Program-made: the position numbers and the translations under genes
Assembly: GCA_026983815.1 (NCBI GenBank)
Contig: JALSTJ010000438.1
Span: 1 to 6,356, forward strand
Length of the DNA stretch: 6,356 nt
Origin: Flavobacteriales bacterium
GTDB taxonomy: Bacteria; Bacteroidota; Bacteroidia; Flavobacteriales; Flavobacteriaceae
Direction: 5' to 3'
The notes under the pieces: generated by a model
The model's input: only the letters and a program-made list of their open reading frames with translations
Database searches by the model: none
Told to the model about the DNA's origin: nothing
Part shown: piece by piece, positions 1-6,356 of the stretch
Numbering within the stretch: the stretch's first letter is position 1
How the letters are laid out: every line of letters begins with the position of its first letter

Positions 1-347
1 AATAAAGCCAAATAATTGAAAATGTTTTTCAGCAAAATAATACTGATAACCAATACAATAACCAAGGTCAAAGCCTGTTTTTGACCGTGTTCATTGATAT
101 ATTGTATCCAATGATAGTTGAGCAATTGTGTATAATAAGCTTTGATGTGTGCAATTCCGGTCCACACGGGTTTTGCAACTACTTTATTGACATCTTCCGA
201 AAATAAAACTTTAAGCAACGGAATAAAAACCAAAAAAGCCAAAGTTGAAAAAAGTGCATAAAAAATATTACTAACAATATTCAATATGGCGTATTTTTTA
301 TAGGGCGAAACGTATTTTACAAAAGATTTTCTCAGTCGTTTATCCAT
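1..347 (-). CDS. ABC exporter (MsbA-like permease/ATPase), N-terminal part only
   Basis: This is an open frame that starts at ATG 347-345 and runs off the left edge after 115 complete codons, so only the N-terminus is visible. The protein begins MDKRLRKSFVKYVSPYKKYA. A first hydrophobic segment lies at about residues 20-46, followed by a polar stretch with aromatic residues (about 50-91) and a second hydrophobic segment at about 93-113 (LTLVIVLVISIILL). This is the usual opening of a type I ABC exporter: a short basic cytoplasmic head, TM1, an external loop and TM2. The nucleotide-binding domain would lie outside the window, so no Walker motifs can be checked. It begins 3 bp after the phosphoglucomutase stop codon, so the two are almost certainly co-transcribed. 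From memory, flavobacteria often carry an MsbA-like transporter beside this mutase. Such proteins flip lipids or lipid-linked glycans, but the substrate here is unknown. An alternative ATG at 351 reaches a stop after three codons and is excluded. Confidence 0.72.
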   Translation of the reverse strand, partial: MDKRLRKSFVKYVSPYKKYAILNIVSNIFYALFSTLAFLVFIPLLKVLFSEDVNKVVAKPVWTGIAHIKAYYTQLLNYHWIQYINEHGQKQALTLVIVLVISIILLKNIFNYLAL

Positions 348-350
348 TCA

Positions 351-2066
351 TTATAAATTTAGATCTTGTTTTATTCTCTCGATTTTTTCATCCAGTTCTT
401 TTTCTATTTTTTGATAATCTTTGATATCATTTAAAGCTTTATGAACACTAAAATAAAATTTGATTTTAGGTTCGGTTCCGCTGGGACGAACGGCAATTTT
501 ACTTCCGTCTTTTGTATAAAAAATCAATACATTGGATTTTTCTACACTGATAGGTTCTTCTGCTCCGGTTTCAAGATTTTTTGCAATGGAAGTTTTATAA
601 TCTTCTATTCTTATTACCGGTGAACCATCGAAATTTTTGGGTGGATTTTCTCTAAAATCAATCATCATTCGGTCAATGATTTGTTTGCCTTCAATACCTT
701 TTTTAACCAACGAAACCAATCCTTCTTTATAGAATCCGTGTTTTTGGTAGAGTTTGAGTAACTCTTCAAAGAAAGAGCTGTTATTTGATTTTGCTTCGGA
801 AGCAATTTCTGCAGCCAAAAGTCCCGAAGTTATGGCATCTTTATCTCTCACAAAATCGCCGACCATATACCCGAAACTTTCTTCGCCACCACCGATAAAA
901 TCTTGTTTTCCTTCGGCTTCTCTTATCATTTTGGCAATCCATTTAAACCCTGTTAAACCGGTTTTAACCTCTACATTATCGGCAGCACCGATTTTTTTCA
1001 CCATATCGGTTGAAACAATTGTAGAACCGATAAATTGTTTGCCGTTTAATTTTCCGGCTTCTTTCCATTTTTTTATCAAGAAAGCATCCATCATTGCCAT
1101 AGTCTGATTGCCGTTGAGTAAACGCATTTTGCCATCGGGTTCTCTAACGGCAACGGCAATTCTATCGGAATCGGGGTCTGTTGCCAAGATGATATCGGCG
1201 CCTATTTCATCGGCTTTTTTAAGGGCAATGGTAAAAGCTTCCGGTTCTTCGGGGTTGGGAGATTTAACGGTTGAAAATTCCGGATCGGGATTTGCTTGTT
1301 CTGTTACAATATGAAAATCTGTAAAACCTGCTTTTTCCATTGCTTTGGGCATCAGCGTTATGGAAGTGCCGTGTAGCGGGGTAAACAAAATTTTGATATT
1401 CTTTCTGTCGGGAGCATCAAAAGTTCCGTGTGCAATCGAAGCCTTGATAAAGGCATTGTCCAAGTCTTCGCCGACATATTCAATCAAATTTTCGTTGGGT
1501 TCAAATTTTATTTCGTCAAATTTCACTCGATTGATTTCATCAACAATTTCTTTGTCTTGTGGCGGAACAATTTGCGCTCCGTCAGACCAATATACTTTGT
1601 ATCCGTTGTATTCGGGCGGATTGTGTGAAGCCGTCAATACAATGCCGGCATCCGTTCCTAGATATCTAACGGCAAAAGACAGTTCGGGTGTTGGCCGAAA
1701 TTCTTTAAACAAATATACTTTAATTCCATTGGCAGAAAGCACATCGGCTACAATTTTTGCAAATTTTTGGCTATTGTGTCTGACGTCATAGTTTACCGCT
1801 ACGCTTTTTTCTTTCTTATTGGAAACTCTATTGATATAATTTGCCAGTCCTTGGGTGTTTTTTCCCAAAGTATATTTATTGATGCGGTTGGTTCCAACGC
1901 CCATAATTCCACGCATTCCACCGGTTCCGAATTCCAAATTTTTATAAAAACTTTCTTCCAATGTTTTAGGGTCATTGGCTATCAATTCATTTACTTGTTC
2001 AATGGTTGCTTGATCAAAAGGGGCTTTTGTCCAGATTTTTGCCTTTTCCAAGATATCTTTTTTCAT
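351..2066 (-). CDS. pgm: Alpha-phosphoglucomutase / phospho-sugar mutase
   Basis: This 571-residue cytoplasmic enzyme of the alpha-D-phosphohexomutase superfamily interconverts glucose 1-phosphate and glucose 6-phosphate, linking glycolysis to nucleotide-sugar and glycan synthesis. All four signature loops are present: an N-terminal GTGGMRG (47-53); the phosphoserine loop TASHNPPEYNG (145-155), with catalytic Ser147; the metal loop DPDSDR (297-302), with Asp297, Asp299 and Asp301 as Mg ligands; the sugar-recognition loop GEESFG (394-399); and the phosphate-binding loop RPSGTEPK (527-534). GEESFG is the version typical of glucose-phosphate enzymes, unlike the GEMSGH-type loop of phosphomannomutases. 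The length fits the roughly 550-600-residue PGM/PgcA/PGM2-like branch. Activity on phosphomannose or phosphopentose cannot be excluded. No key residue is missing. The ATG at 2066 sits 12 bp downstream of the peptidase stop and is preceded by an A/T-rich leader without a Shine-Dalgarno sequence. It appears to be the second gene of a three-gene operon. Confidence 0.95.
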   Translation of the reverse strand: MKKDILEKAKIWTKAPFDQATIEQVNELIANDPKTLEESFYKNLEFGTGGMRGIMGVGTNRINKYTLGKNTQGLANYINRVSNKKEKSVAVNYDVRHNSQKFAKIVADVLSANGIKVYLFKEFRPTPELSFAVRYLGTDAGIVLTASHNPPEYNGYKVYWSDGAQIVPPQDKEIVDEINRVKFDEIKFEPNENLIEYVGEDLDNAFIKASIAHGTFDAPDRKNIKILFTPLHGTSITLMPKAMEKAGFTDFHIVTEQANPDPEFSTVKSPNPEEPEAFTIALKKADEIGADIILATDPDSDRIAVAVREPDGKMRLLNGNQTMAMMDAFLIKKWKEAGKLNGKQFIGSTIVSTDMVKKIGAADNVEVKTGLTGFKWIAKMIREAEGKQDFIGGGEESFGYMVGDFVRDKDAITSGLLAAEIASEAKSNNSSFFEELLKLYQKHGFYKEGLVSLVKKGIEGKQIIDRMMIDFRENPPKNFDGSPVIRIEDYKTSIAKNLETGAEEPISVEKSNVLIFYTKDGSKIAVRPSGTEPKIKFYFSVHKALNDIKDYQKIEKELDEKIERIKQDLNL

Positions 2067-2078
2067 TTTTTTAATTTT

Positions 2079-3647
2079 TTATAATTTTTTTTGATTAACT
2101 ATTTTCCATATAATTTGAAAAATAAATTGTGTTCGTTTTTGTAAAATTTCATAACTGATTTTATCAGGAGTATCCGTCGGTTTATGATAGTCGGGAAAAG
2201 TTTTTCCATGAAAATAAATCACCGGAATTTTTTTCTTTTTAAACAAAGTATAGTCGGATTTGTTATAGTCATCATTATAAAAAACATTCATATGCTTGTT
2301 ATAAGCTAAAATATCATTGATTCCTTTTTTAAAACCGGCGGGTTGAAAACCGTCAAATGAAATATGCAATTTATAAAGATCAGTGGTTTCTTCTTCTTTC
2401 GGCAAGCGTCCCAACATATGTAATTCAATTACGGCAATTGTTTTATCCAAAGGAACTACCGGATGATGGATATAAAAATCCGCACCTAACTCGTTTTGTT
2501 CATGACCTGAAAAATTGATAAATACAATATTTCTTTTGGGAACAAATCCCGAATCAATAGCTGTTCTAAAAGCTTCGGCAATTTCAAAAGAAGCCGCTAC
2601 CCCCGAAGCATTATCATTGGCGCTGGGATAAATTTGTCCTTTTCTGATGCCTTGACCGTCATAATGGGTAATAATCGCAATATATTCATCTTTGTATTTT
2701 TCTCCTTCAATGATTCCTATAACATTTTGGGATTCTATAATTTTACTATTGTTCAAATAAGACATTTTGATGGGAACGGTTAATTTTCGGGTTTTTCTTG
2801 TATAGTCCATTTCTTCCGGATCGTCATAACCGGTAATATCGGTAAATATTTTTTTGCTGATAAAGAAATCATAAACCGAATCTTTTTTAACCGAGACACT
2901 CAATTTCCTGGATTTGAATTTTTTTTCGAAATTTTCCCAGAAATAATCAGAATTCGTAGGATCATAAATCAGTAAAACTTTAGCTCCGTGTTTCATGGCT
3001 GCATTTCGTTTGAGGATATAGGAATGGATTGGATCAGCAGACCATTCGGAAGGAATTCTTCCTCCTGAAATGATATAATTTCCGTAGCTATCCCGCGGCT
3101 CACCACCACGTATCAAAACGATTTTGTTTTTGACATCTCTATAAGCATAATCATTGAAACGCTTATCTTCAATTCCATAACCTGCAAAGATGATTTTATC
3201 GGTAGAAACAGTCATATCATCATGAGGAAAAAAGGAGATAAAATCTTCTCCGAATTTATATGATGCAACGTCAGTTTTCAATTTTACATCGGGTAAGTTA
3301 TTTTCTGTGGCTGTAAATTTTTGCATATAGCCCTCTAATTCTTGCGGAAATAAAATTTGTTGATCTATAAAAAAATCTTTGATATAATTAGCTGCCATCT
3401 TATCCCCTCTCCTGCCGGTATATCTACCTTTCATAGTGTCAGCTGCCAAATTATAGACGTGATAATCTAAATCATCAATTGTAATGGTTTCAGCAAAAAT
3501 TTCTGCTAATGTGGGTTTATGTTTAGACTTTTTTTGTTTTTTTTCTACCAAATCATATTCTTCCTTTACTTGTGTTTTCTTAGATTTACATGATTTTAAA
3601 ATCCATGAGAAAAAAATTAAGCCAATTAAAAAATAAATTTTCTTCAT
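2079..3647 (-). CDS. M28-family zinc peptidase, predicted lipoprotein with PA-like insert
   Basis: This predicted 522-residue lipoprotein starts MKKIYFLIGLIFFSWILKSC, a lipoprotein signal peptide with lipobox LKSC and lipidated Cys20. A lysine/glutamate-rich linker follows (about 21-45). Residues about 150-300 resemble a PA-type insert, with FAGYGIED and KNKIVLIRGG. The C-terminal half is an M28 aminopeptidase domain: THYD (His328), PSANDNASG (Asp345), INFSGHEQNELG (382-383 = His-Glu), IELHMLGR (His410) and the family-typical DYHKPTDTPDKI (His488). His328, Asp345, Glu383 and His488 match four metal-ligand positions. The usual catalytic Glu and the Asp ligand of the EE and NLDM motifs are both His here, so activity is uncertain. 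An upstream in-frame TTG at 3677 would add ten residues, but it lies inside the likely -7 promoter box and spoils the signal peptide, so ATG 3647 is preferred. The gene is first in the operon with pgm and the exporter. Its substrate is unknown. Confidence 0.87.
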   Translation of the reverse strand: MKKIYFLIGLIFFSWILKSCKSKKTQVKEEYDLVEKKQKKSKHKPTLAEIFAETITIDDLDYHVYNLAADTMKGRYTGRRGDKMAANYIKDFFIDQQILFPQELEGYMQKFTATENNLPDVKLKTDVASYKFGEDFISFFPHDDMTVSTDKIIFAGYGIEDKRFNDYAYRDVKNKIVLIRGGEPRDSYGNYIISGGRIPSEWSADPIHSYILKRNAAMKHGAKVLLIYDPTNSDYFWENFEKKFKSRKLSVSVKKDSVYDFFISKKIFTDITGYDDPEEMDYTRKTRKLTVPIKMSYLNNSKIIESQNVIGIIEGEKYKDEYIAIITHYDGQGIRKGQIYPSANDNASGVAASFEIAEAFRTAIDSGFVPKRNIVFINFSGHEQNELGADFYIHHPVVPLDKTIAVIELHMLGRLPKEEETTDLYKLHISFDGFQPAGFKKGINDILAYNKHMNVFYNDDYNKSDYTLFKKKKIPVIYFHGKTFPDYHKPTDTPDKISYEILQKRTQFIFQIIWKIVNQKKL

Positions 3648-3674
3648 AAAAATTTCGATTAAAAGATTTGTTAG

Positions 3675-3682
3675 CAAAATTA
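3675..3682 (-). promoter_or_regulatory. Probable -7 box of the peptidase-pgm-exporter operon
   Basis: On the minus strand this reads TAATTTTG, a full match to the Bacteroidota -7 consensus TAnnTTTG. It lies 27 bp before the preferred ATG at 3647, which implies a short leader of about 20 nt. No TTG or TTTG is present at the usual upstream distance, so only the -7 element is supported. The alternative TTG start at 3677 would fall inside this box. Confidence 0.4.
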
Positions 3683-3718
3683 AGGAAAAAATATGAGCTG
3701 AAATTCTACTATACTATA

Positions 3719-3730
3719 AAAGATATCTTT
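3719..3730. repeat. 12-bp perfect palindrome in the divergent intergenic region
   Basis: AAAGATATCTTT is a perfect inverted repeat centred between 3724 and 3725, lying between the two divergent promoter candidates. A tandem ACTAT-ACTAT (3708-3717) abuts it on the left. It could be an operator for a dimeric regulator, but in AT-rich intergenic DNA a 12-bp palindrome can also arise by chance. Its right half overlaps TATCTTTG (3724-3731), a second match to TAnnTTTG on the plus strand that lacks an upstream TTG. The rest of the 184-bp gene-free stretch 3648-3831 holds only the promoter candidates listed separately; I see no hairpin terminator or riboswitch in it. Confidence 0.3.
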
Positions 3731-3751
3731 GGATTGAAAATTTAATATCAA

Positions 3752-3777
3752 TTGTTTACAAAAAAAACTTATTTTTG
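3752..3777 (+). promoter_or_regulatory. Probable promoter of the TlpA-DUF6029 operon
   Basis: TATTTTTG at 3770-3777 is a full match to the Bacteroidota -7 consensus TAnnTTTG. A TTG at 3752-3754, within ATTGTTTAC, could serve as the -33 element. The spacer is 15 bp, somewhat shorter than the usual distance of about 17-23 bp, so the upstream half is less secure. Transcription would begin around 3783, giving a leader of roughly 45-50 nt before the ATG at 3832. Confidence 0.5.
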
Positions 3778-3831
3778 CTGGAAAGGATTTTGGAACAATC
3801 TTTGAATAAAACTATTAAAAACTAACAACAG

Positions 3832-4308
3832 ATGAAAAAATTTATTTTATTTACATTTTTAATGATAGGAATAACCAAAAGTTTTGCACAAGATATTCCT
3901 TCGGCAACTATTACGGATATCAATGGTAAAAAAGTTGAATTTCAAGATATTATCAAATCAGATAAACCCGTAATTGTAAGTTTTTGGGCTACTTGGTGTG
4001 TGCCTTGTGTCAATGAGTTGGATGCTATCAGCGAAGTTTATCCCGACTGGCAAGATGAAACCGGAGTTAAACTCATTGCTATTTCGGTGGATGACGATAG
4101 AACCGCTCGTAGAATTAAACCTTTGGTCAATGGCAAAGCTTGGGATTATGAAATTTATCGTGATTTTAACAATGAATTGCGTAGGGCTTTTAATATTGCC
4201 AGTGTTCCGTTTATGATTATAATTAAAAACGGAAAAATTGTTTACTCACATTCGGGTTATAGTGCCGGTGGAGAAGACAAAATCTATGAAATTATCTCTA
4301 AAAAATAA
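3832..4308 (+). CDS. Secreted TlpA/ResA-like thiol-disulfide oxidoreductase
   Basis: This 158-residue protein has an N-terminal signal peptide, MKKFILFTFLMIGITKSFAQ, with likely cleavage near residue 20, so it should act in the periplasm. The mature part is a compact thioredoxin fold of the TlpA/AhpC-TSA-Redoxin type. A beta strand (VIVSFWA) leads into the active site WATWCVPC, with Cys56 and Cys59. LIAISVDDD (81-89) follows, and the cis-proline loop is SVPF with Pro126, before a final KNGKIVY strand. Cys56 and Cys59 are the only cysteines. Such proteins reduce or exchange disulfides of exported proteins; the direction here cannot be read from sequence, and no DsbD/CcdA electron donor is in the window. 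The ATG at 3832 follows an A-rich leader (aactaacaacag). The gene is the first of its operon, with the barrel gene 14 bp downstream, which makes the barrel protein a candidate client. Confidence 0.92.
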   Translation: MKKFILFTFLMIGITKSFAQDIPSATITDINGKKVEFQDIIKSDKPVIVSFWATWCVPCVNELDAISEVYPDWQDETGVKLIAISVDDDRTARRIKPLVNGKAWDYEIYRDFNNELRRAFNIASVPFMIIIKNGKIVYSHSGYSAGGEDKIYEIISKK

Positions 4309-4322
4309 GTATTTATTCAAAC

Positions 4323-5957
4323 ATGAAAAAAATTCTCACTTTTATACTAGTAAGCTATTCTTTATTGAATTTGCAAGCACAAAATGGACACTTTTATGGA
4401 GGGTATGAAGCCTATTTACAATATTATCAAAATGATACCATTACCAATTTTACAGCGCCCCATGACAAATTCAGAGCAATGAATTTTTTATCTGCTAATT
4501 ATGCTTATAAATTTCTAAAAGCAGGGGTTCAATATGAAGCTTTTGTTCCTCAATCTTTATTAGGATACAGCCCCGAACTCAAAGGGAATGGTTTGGCAAC
4601 TTATTATATCCAATTAAAAAAAGAAAGTTGGGATATCACCGCCGGATATTTCTATGACCAATTCGGTAGCGGTTTGGTGTTTAGGAGTTGGGAAGACAGG
4701 CAGTTGGGAATCAATAATGCCGTTCGGGGAATTCGCTTCAAATACAAAATCGATGATATTGGAGATATTACTGCTTTTACGGGAAATCAACGAATAAATT
4801 TTAAACTTTCCGAAAGCACATTAAGCGGAATCAACGCCGATATATCTTTAAGTAAATTGATCGATTATCAAGATATTAATATTGATGCCGGTTTCAGTTA
4901 TGTAAATCGTTATCAAGAAACTCAAAGTGTTAATCCCGATTTAAAACCTTATGTGGGAAGTTTTTCGTCAAGGTTGGGTTTGGACGCAAATAATTTCTAT
5001 ACAAATTTTGAATATGTTTACAAAGAATCCGATGCACGTGCGTCCAATAATGTTTTGCTGGATCAGGTTTTATTTGACGGAAATGCTTGGCTACTCAATT
5101 TCGGATATGCCAAAAAAGGAATCGGGTTTAATGCTACACTAAGACGTCTGGAAAATATACAAATGTATTCCGAGCGACTGCTTGAAGGAAATTCTTACAA
5201 TACCGGAATTATGAATTTTATCCCCGGATTATCCAAACAACACGATTTCAGTTTAGCTAATCTTTATGTATATCAAGCACAACCCGGAATTTCCTTTGGA
5301 GAAGAAAAAGTCGGAGAAATCGGAGGTCAAGCCGATTTGTTTTTCCGTATCAAACGAAAAACCTTCTTAGGTGGAAGATATGGAACCAAAATAGCACTTA
5401 ATTTTTCCAGATGGCATGGACTCAATGCTCGTTTTGATCATGATAGAAAAATCTATCGTGCGGATTTTGCCAAACCGGGGACTTTGTATTTCCAAGATAT
5501 TAATATGGAAATTAGAAAAAAATTATCGCGTTCCAATAAAATAACTTTAAATTATATCAATTTGATATATAATAAATTAAAATTAGAAGGAGAAGGAGAA
5601 ACTGTTCATGCCGGTATTGTTGTAGGAGATTGGGAACATAAATTTTTGAATGATCAATCCATGCGTTTGGAATTACAACACTTGAACACCCGACAAGATA
5701 TGAAAAACTGGGCAGCTGCTACATTTGAATATTATTTCAGCCAATCTTTCAGCACTTTTGCAACCGATATGTATAACTATGGTAATGATGATGAAAAAAT
5801 TCATTATTTTAATTTAGGGTTGAATTTTACACACAACAGAACCCGAGTGGGATTGAGCTACGGAAGACAGCGCGGAGGATTATTATGTGTGGGCGGAGTT
5901 TGTCGTTATGTGCCGCCCAGTAAAGGTTTTACGGTGAATTTATCTACATCTTTTTAG
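4323..5957 (+). CDS. DUF6029-like outer-membrane beta-barrel protein
   Basis: This 544-residue exported protein has a signal peptide, MKKILTFILVSYSLLNLQAQ, with likely cleavage near residue 20. The rest alternates short polar and aromatic/hydrophobic stretches, such as GAGFSYVNRY-like strands, LLNFGYAKKGIGFNATLRRL and EYYFSQSFSTF, as expected of an outer-membrane beta barrel. The protein ends VNLSTSF with a C-terminal phenylalanine, typical of barrels recognised by the BAM machinery. The opening NGHFYGGYEAYLQYY and the C-terminal GLLCVGGVCRYVPPSKG resemble, from memory, the Bacteroidota family DUF6029. Its function is not known to me. The only two cysteines of the whole protein are Cys522 and Cys527 in this last motif, which probably form a disulfide. 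The gene sits 14 bp behind the TlpA-like gene and 4 bp ahead of the next gene. The family assignment rests on recognition, not on a search; barrel and exported status are firmer. Confidence 0.82.
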   Translation: MKKILTFILVSYSLLNLQAQNGHFYGGYEAYLQYYQNDTITNFTAPHDKFRAMNFLSANYAYKFLKAGVQYEAFVPQSLLGYSPELKGNGLATYYIQLKKESWDITAGYFYDQFGSGLVFRSWEDRQLGINNAVRGIRFKYKIDDIGDITAFTGNQRINFKLSESTLSGINADISLSKLIDYQDINIDAGFSYVNRYQETQSVNPDLKPYVGSFSSRLGLDANNFYTNFEYVYKESDARASNNVLLDQVLFDGNAWLLNFGYAKKGIGFNATLRRLENIQMYSERLLEGNSYNTGIMNFIPGLSKQHDFSLANLYVYQAQPGISFGEEKVGEIGGQADLFFRIKRKTFLGGRYGTKIALNFSRWHGLNARFDHDRKIYRADFAKPGTLYFQDINMEIRKKLSRSNKITLNYINLIYNKLKLEGEGETVHAGIVVGDWEHKFLNDQSMRLELQHLNTRQDMKNWAAATFEYYFSQSFSTFATDMYNYGNDDEKIHYFNLGLNFTHNRTRVGLSYGRQRGGLLCVGGVCRYVPPSKGFTVNLSTSF

Positions 5958-5961
5958 GATT

Positions 5962-6297
5962 ATGGAAGAAAAATGGAATAAAGTTTTGGACTTTTTTAAA
6001 CAAAATTTTACCGATGGTGAAGAGCCTGAAATGGATGTTATATTGTTTCTCATAGGGATACAGGAATTGGGCAAAGTTCAAAAAAATTTTTCCAAAGACC
6101 AGAAAGTAAACCTGATGCACATCGCTACGTGTAAATTACTGGAACCCTACGGATATTACCAATTTGAAAAAATAGATGCAGAGGGTTGGCCTCATTATAA
6201 AAAAATTAAAAATATTCCCGTTAAGAATTCCGAAGAACAAGAAAAATTGATACAACAAGCTATTATTAATTATTTAGAAAAACAACAAATTATTTAA
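5962..6297 (+). CDS. Conserved-looking small soluble protein of unknown function
   Basis: This 111-residue protein starts MEEKWNKVLDFFKQNF. It has no signal peptide and no membrane segment, so it is probably cytoplasmic. It appears mostly helical: an amphipathic N-terminal helix (1-17), an acidic turn DGEEPEMD (18-25), a hydrophobic helix VILFLIGIQELGKV (26-39), a helix around VNLMHIATCKLLEP (49-62), an aromatic stretch YGYYQFEKIDAEGWPHYKK (63-81) and a C-terminal charged helix. The LLEPYGYY and EGWPHYK elements look like conserved family motifs, and I have an impression of similar hypothetical proteins in other flavobacteria, but I cannot assign a family or function. It begins 4 bp after the barrel gene's stop and ends 4 bp before the next start, so it is translated within the same operon. 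The strong coding pattern and tight spacing make it a real gene rather than a chance frame. Confidence 0.85.
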   Translation: MEEKWNKVLDFFKQNFTDGEEPEMDVILFLIGIQELGKVQKNFSKDQKVNLMHIATCKLLEPYGYYQFEKIDAEGWPHYKKIKNIPVKNSEEQEKLIQQAIINYLEKQQII

Positions 6298-6301
6298 TTT
6301 T

Positions 6302-6356
6302 ATGAGAAAAAATATTTTTCTATTGATACTAACTTTAATTCAGGCTCCGGTTTTTT
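6302..6356 (+). CDS. Start of an exported protein, truncated by the window edge
   Basis: An ATG at 6302, 4 bp after the preceding stop codon, opens a frame of 18 complete codons reading MRKNIFLLILTLIQAPVF before the window ends. A basic start followed by a continuous hydrophobic stretch is typical of a signal peptide or N-terminal membrane anchor. The operon-like spacing supports a real gene co-transcribed with the TlpA, barrel and 111-residue genes. Nothing can be said about its product beyond probable export or membrane insertion. The frame is open at the 3' end and has no internal stop. Confidence 0.6.
   Translation, partial: MRKNIFLLILTLIQAPVF

Noticed and set aside
345..351. ATG at 351-349 as the start of the exporter gene, overlapping the mutase stop
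   Set aside because: That frame reads ATG AAT GGA TAA and stops at once. The long frame begins at ATG 347.
441..2084. Several plus-strand open frames (441-623, 754-1107, 1108-1314, 1345-1791, 1428-1628, 1767-2084) opposite the phosphoglucomutase gene
   Set aside because: They are antisense shadows of a well-supported gene whose signature motifs are all intact. Their translations are low in recognisable motifs and rich in Ser, Phe and Ile, as expected of reverse-frame reading.
3648..3677. Upstream TTG start extending the M28 peptidase by ten residues
   Set aside because: The TTG lies inside the likely -7 promoter box, and the extension places extra residues before an otherwise standard lipoprotein signal peptide. 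ATG 3647 fits better.
3998..4216. Plus-strand 72-codon frame inside the TlpA-like gene
   Set aside because: It is an out-of-frame overlap within a gene with clear thioredoxin motifs, and it has no family features of its own.
4951..5142. Plus-strand 63-codon frame inside the barrel gene
   Set aside because: It is an out-of-frame overlap with the long barrel frame, with no promoter or motif support.
5586..5600. Short GAAGGA tandem repeat within the barrel gene
   Set aside because: There are only about two and a half units, encoding Glu-Gly-Glu-Gly-Glu in a probable loop. This is too short to treat as a meaningful repeat or phase-variable tract.

Overview
The window looks like a piece of a Bacteroidota chromosome, most likely of the Flavobacteriia. 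The DNA is AT-rich, start codons sit behind A-rich leaders rather than Shine-Dalgarno sequences, and promoter boxes match the Bacteroidota -7 consensus TAnnTTTG. Signal peptides end in AQ, and the protein families (phospho-sugar mutase beside an ABC exporter, and TlpA beside a DUF6029-type protein) fit that phylum. No rRNA, tRNA, CRISPR or mobile element was seen.

Layout: two divergent gene clusters flank one intergenic region at 3648-3831. On the minus strand, read from right to left, are an M28-family peptidase lipoprotein (3647-2079), an alpha-phosphoglucomutase/phospho-sugar mutase (2066-351) and the N-terminal 115 codons of an MsbA-type ABC exporter (347-1, running off the left edge). 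The gaps are 12 and 3 bp, so this is very probably one operon. On the plus strand are a secreted TlpA-like thioredoxin-fold protein (3832-4308), a DUF6029-like outer-membrane beta-barrel candidate (4323-5957), a 111-residue soluble protein of unknown function (5962-6297) and the first 18 codons of another apparently exported protein (6302 onward, running off the right edge). The gaps are 14, 4 and 4 bp, again operon-like.

Functionally, the minus-strand cluster combines an envelope peptidase, a sugar-phosphate enzyme that feeds nucleotide-sugar and envelope glycan synthesis, and a lipid/polysaccharide-type exporter. The plus-strand cluster pairs a periplasmic thiol-disulfide protein with a barrel protein whose only two cysteines form a tight CxxxxC pair near the C-terminus. 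That suggests, without proving it, an enzyme-substrate relationship.

Most of the window is ordinary, conserved flavobacterial content. The points most worth a second look are two His substitutions at catalytic and metal-ligand positions of the M28 peptidase, the TlpA/cysteine-pair barrel partnership, and the uncharacterised 111-residue protein.
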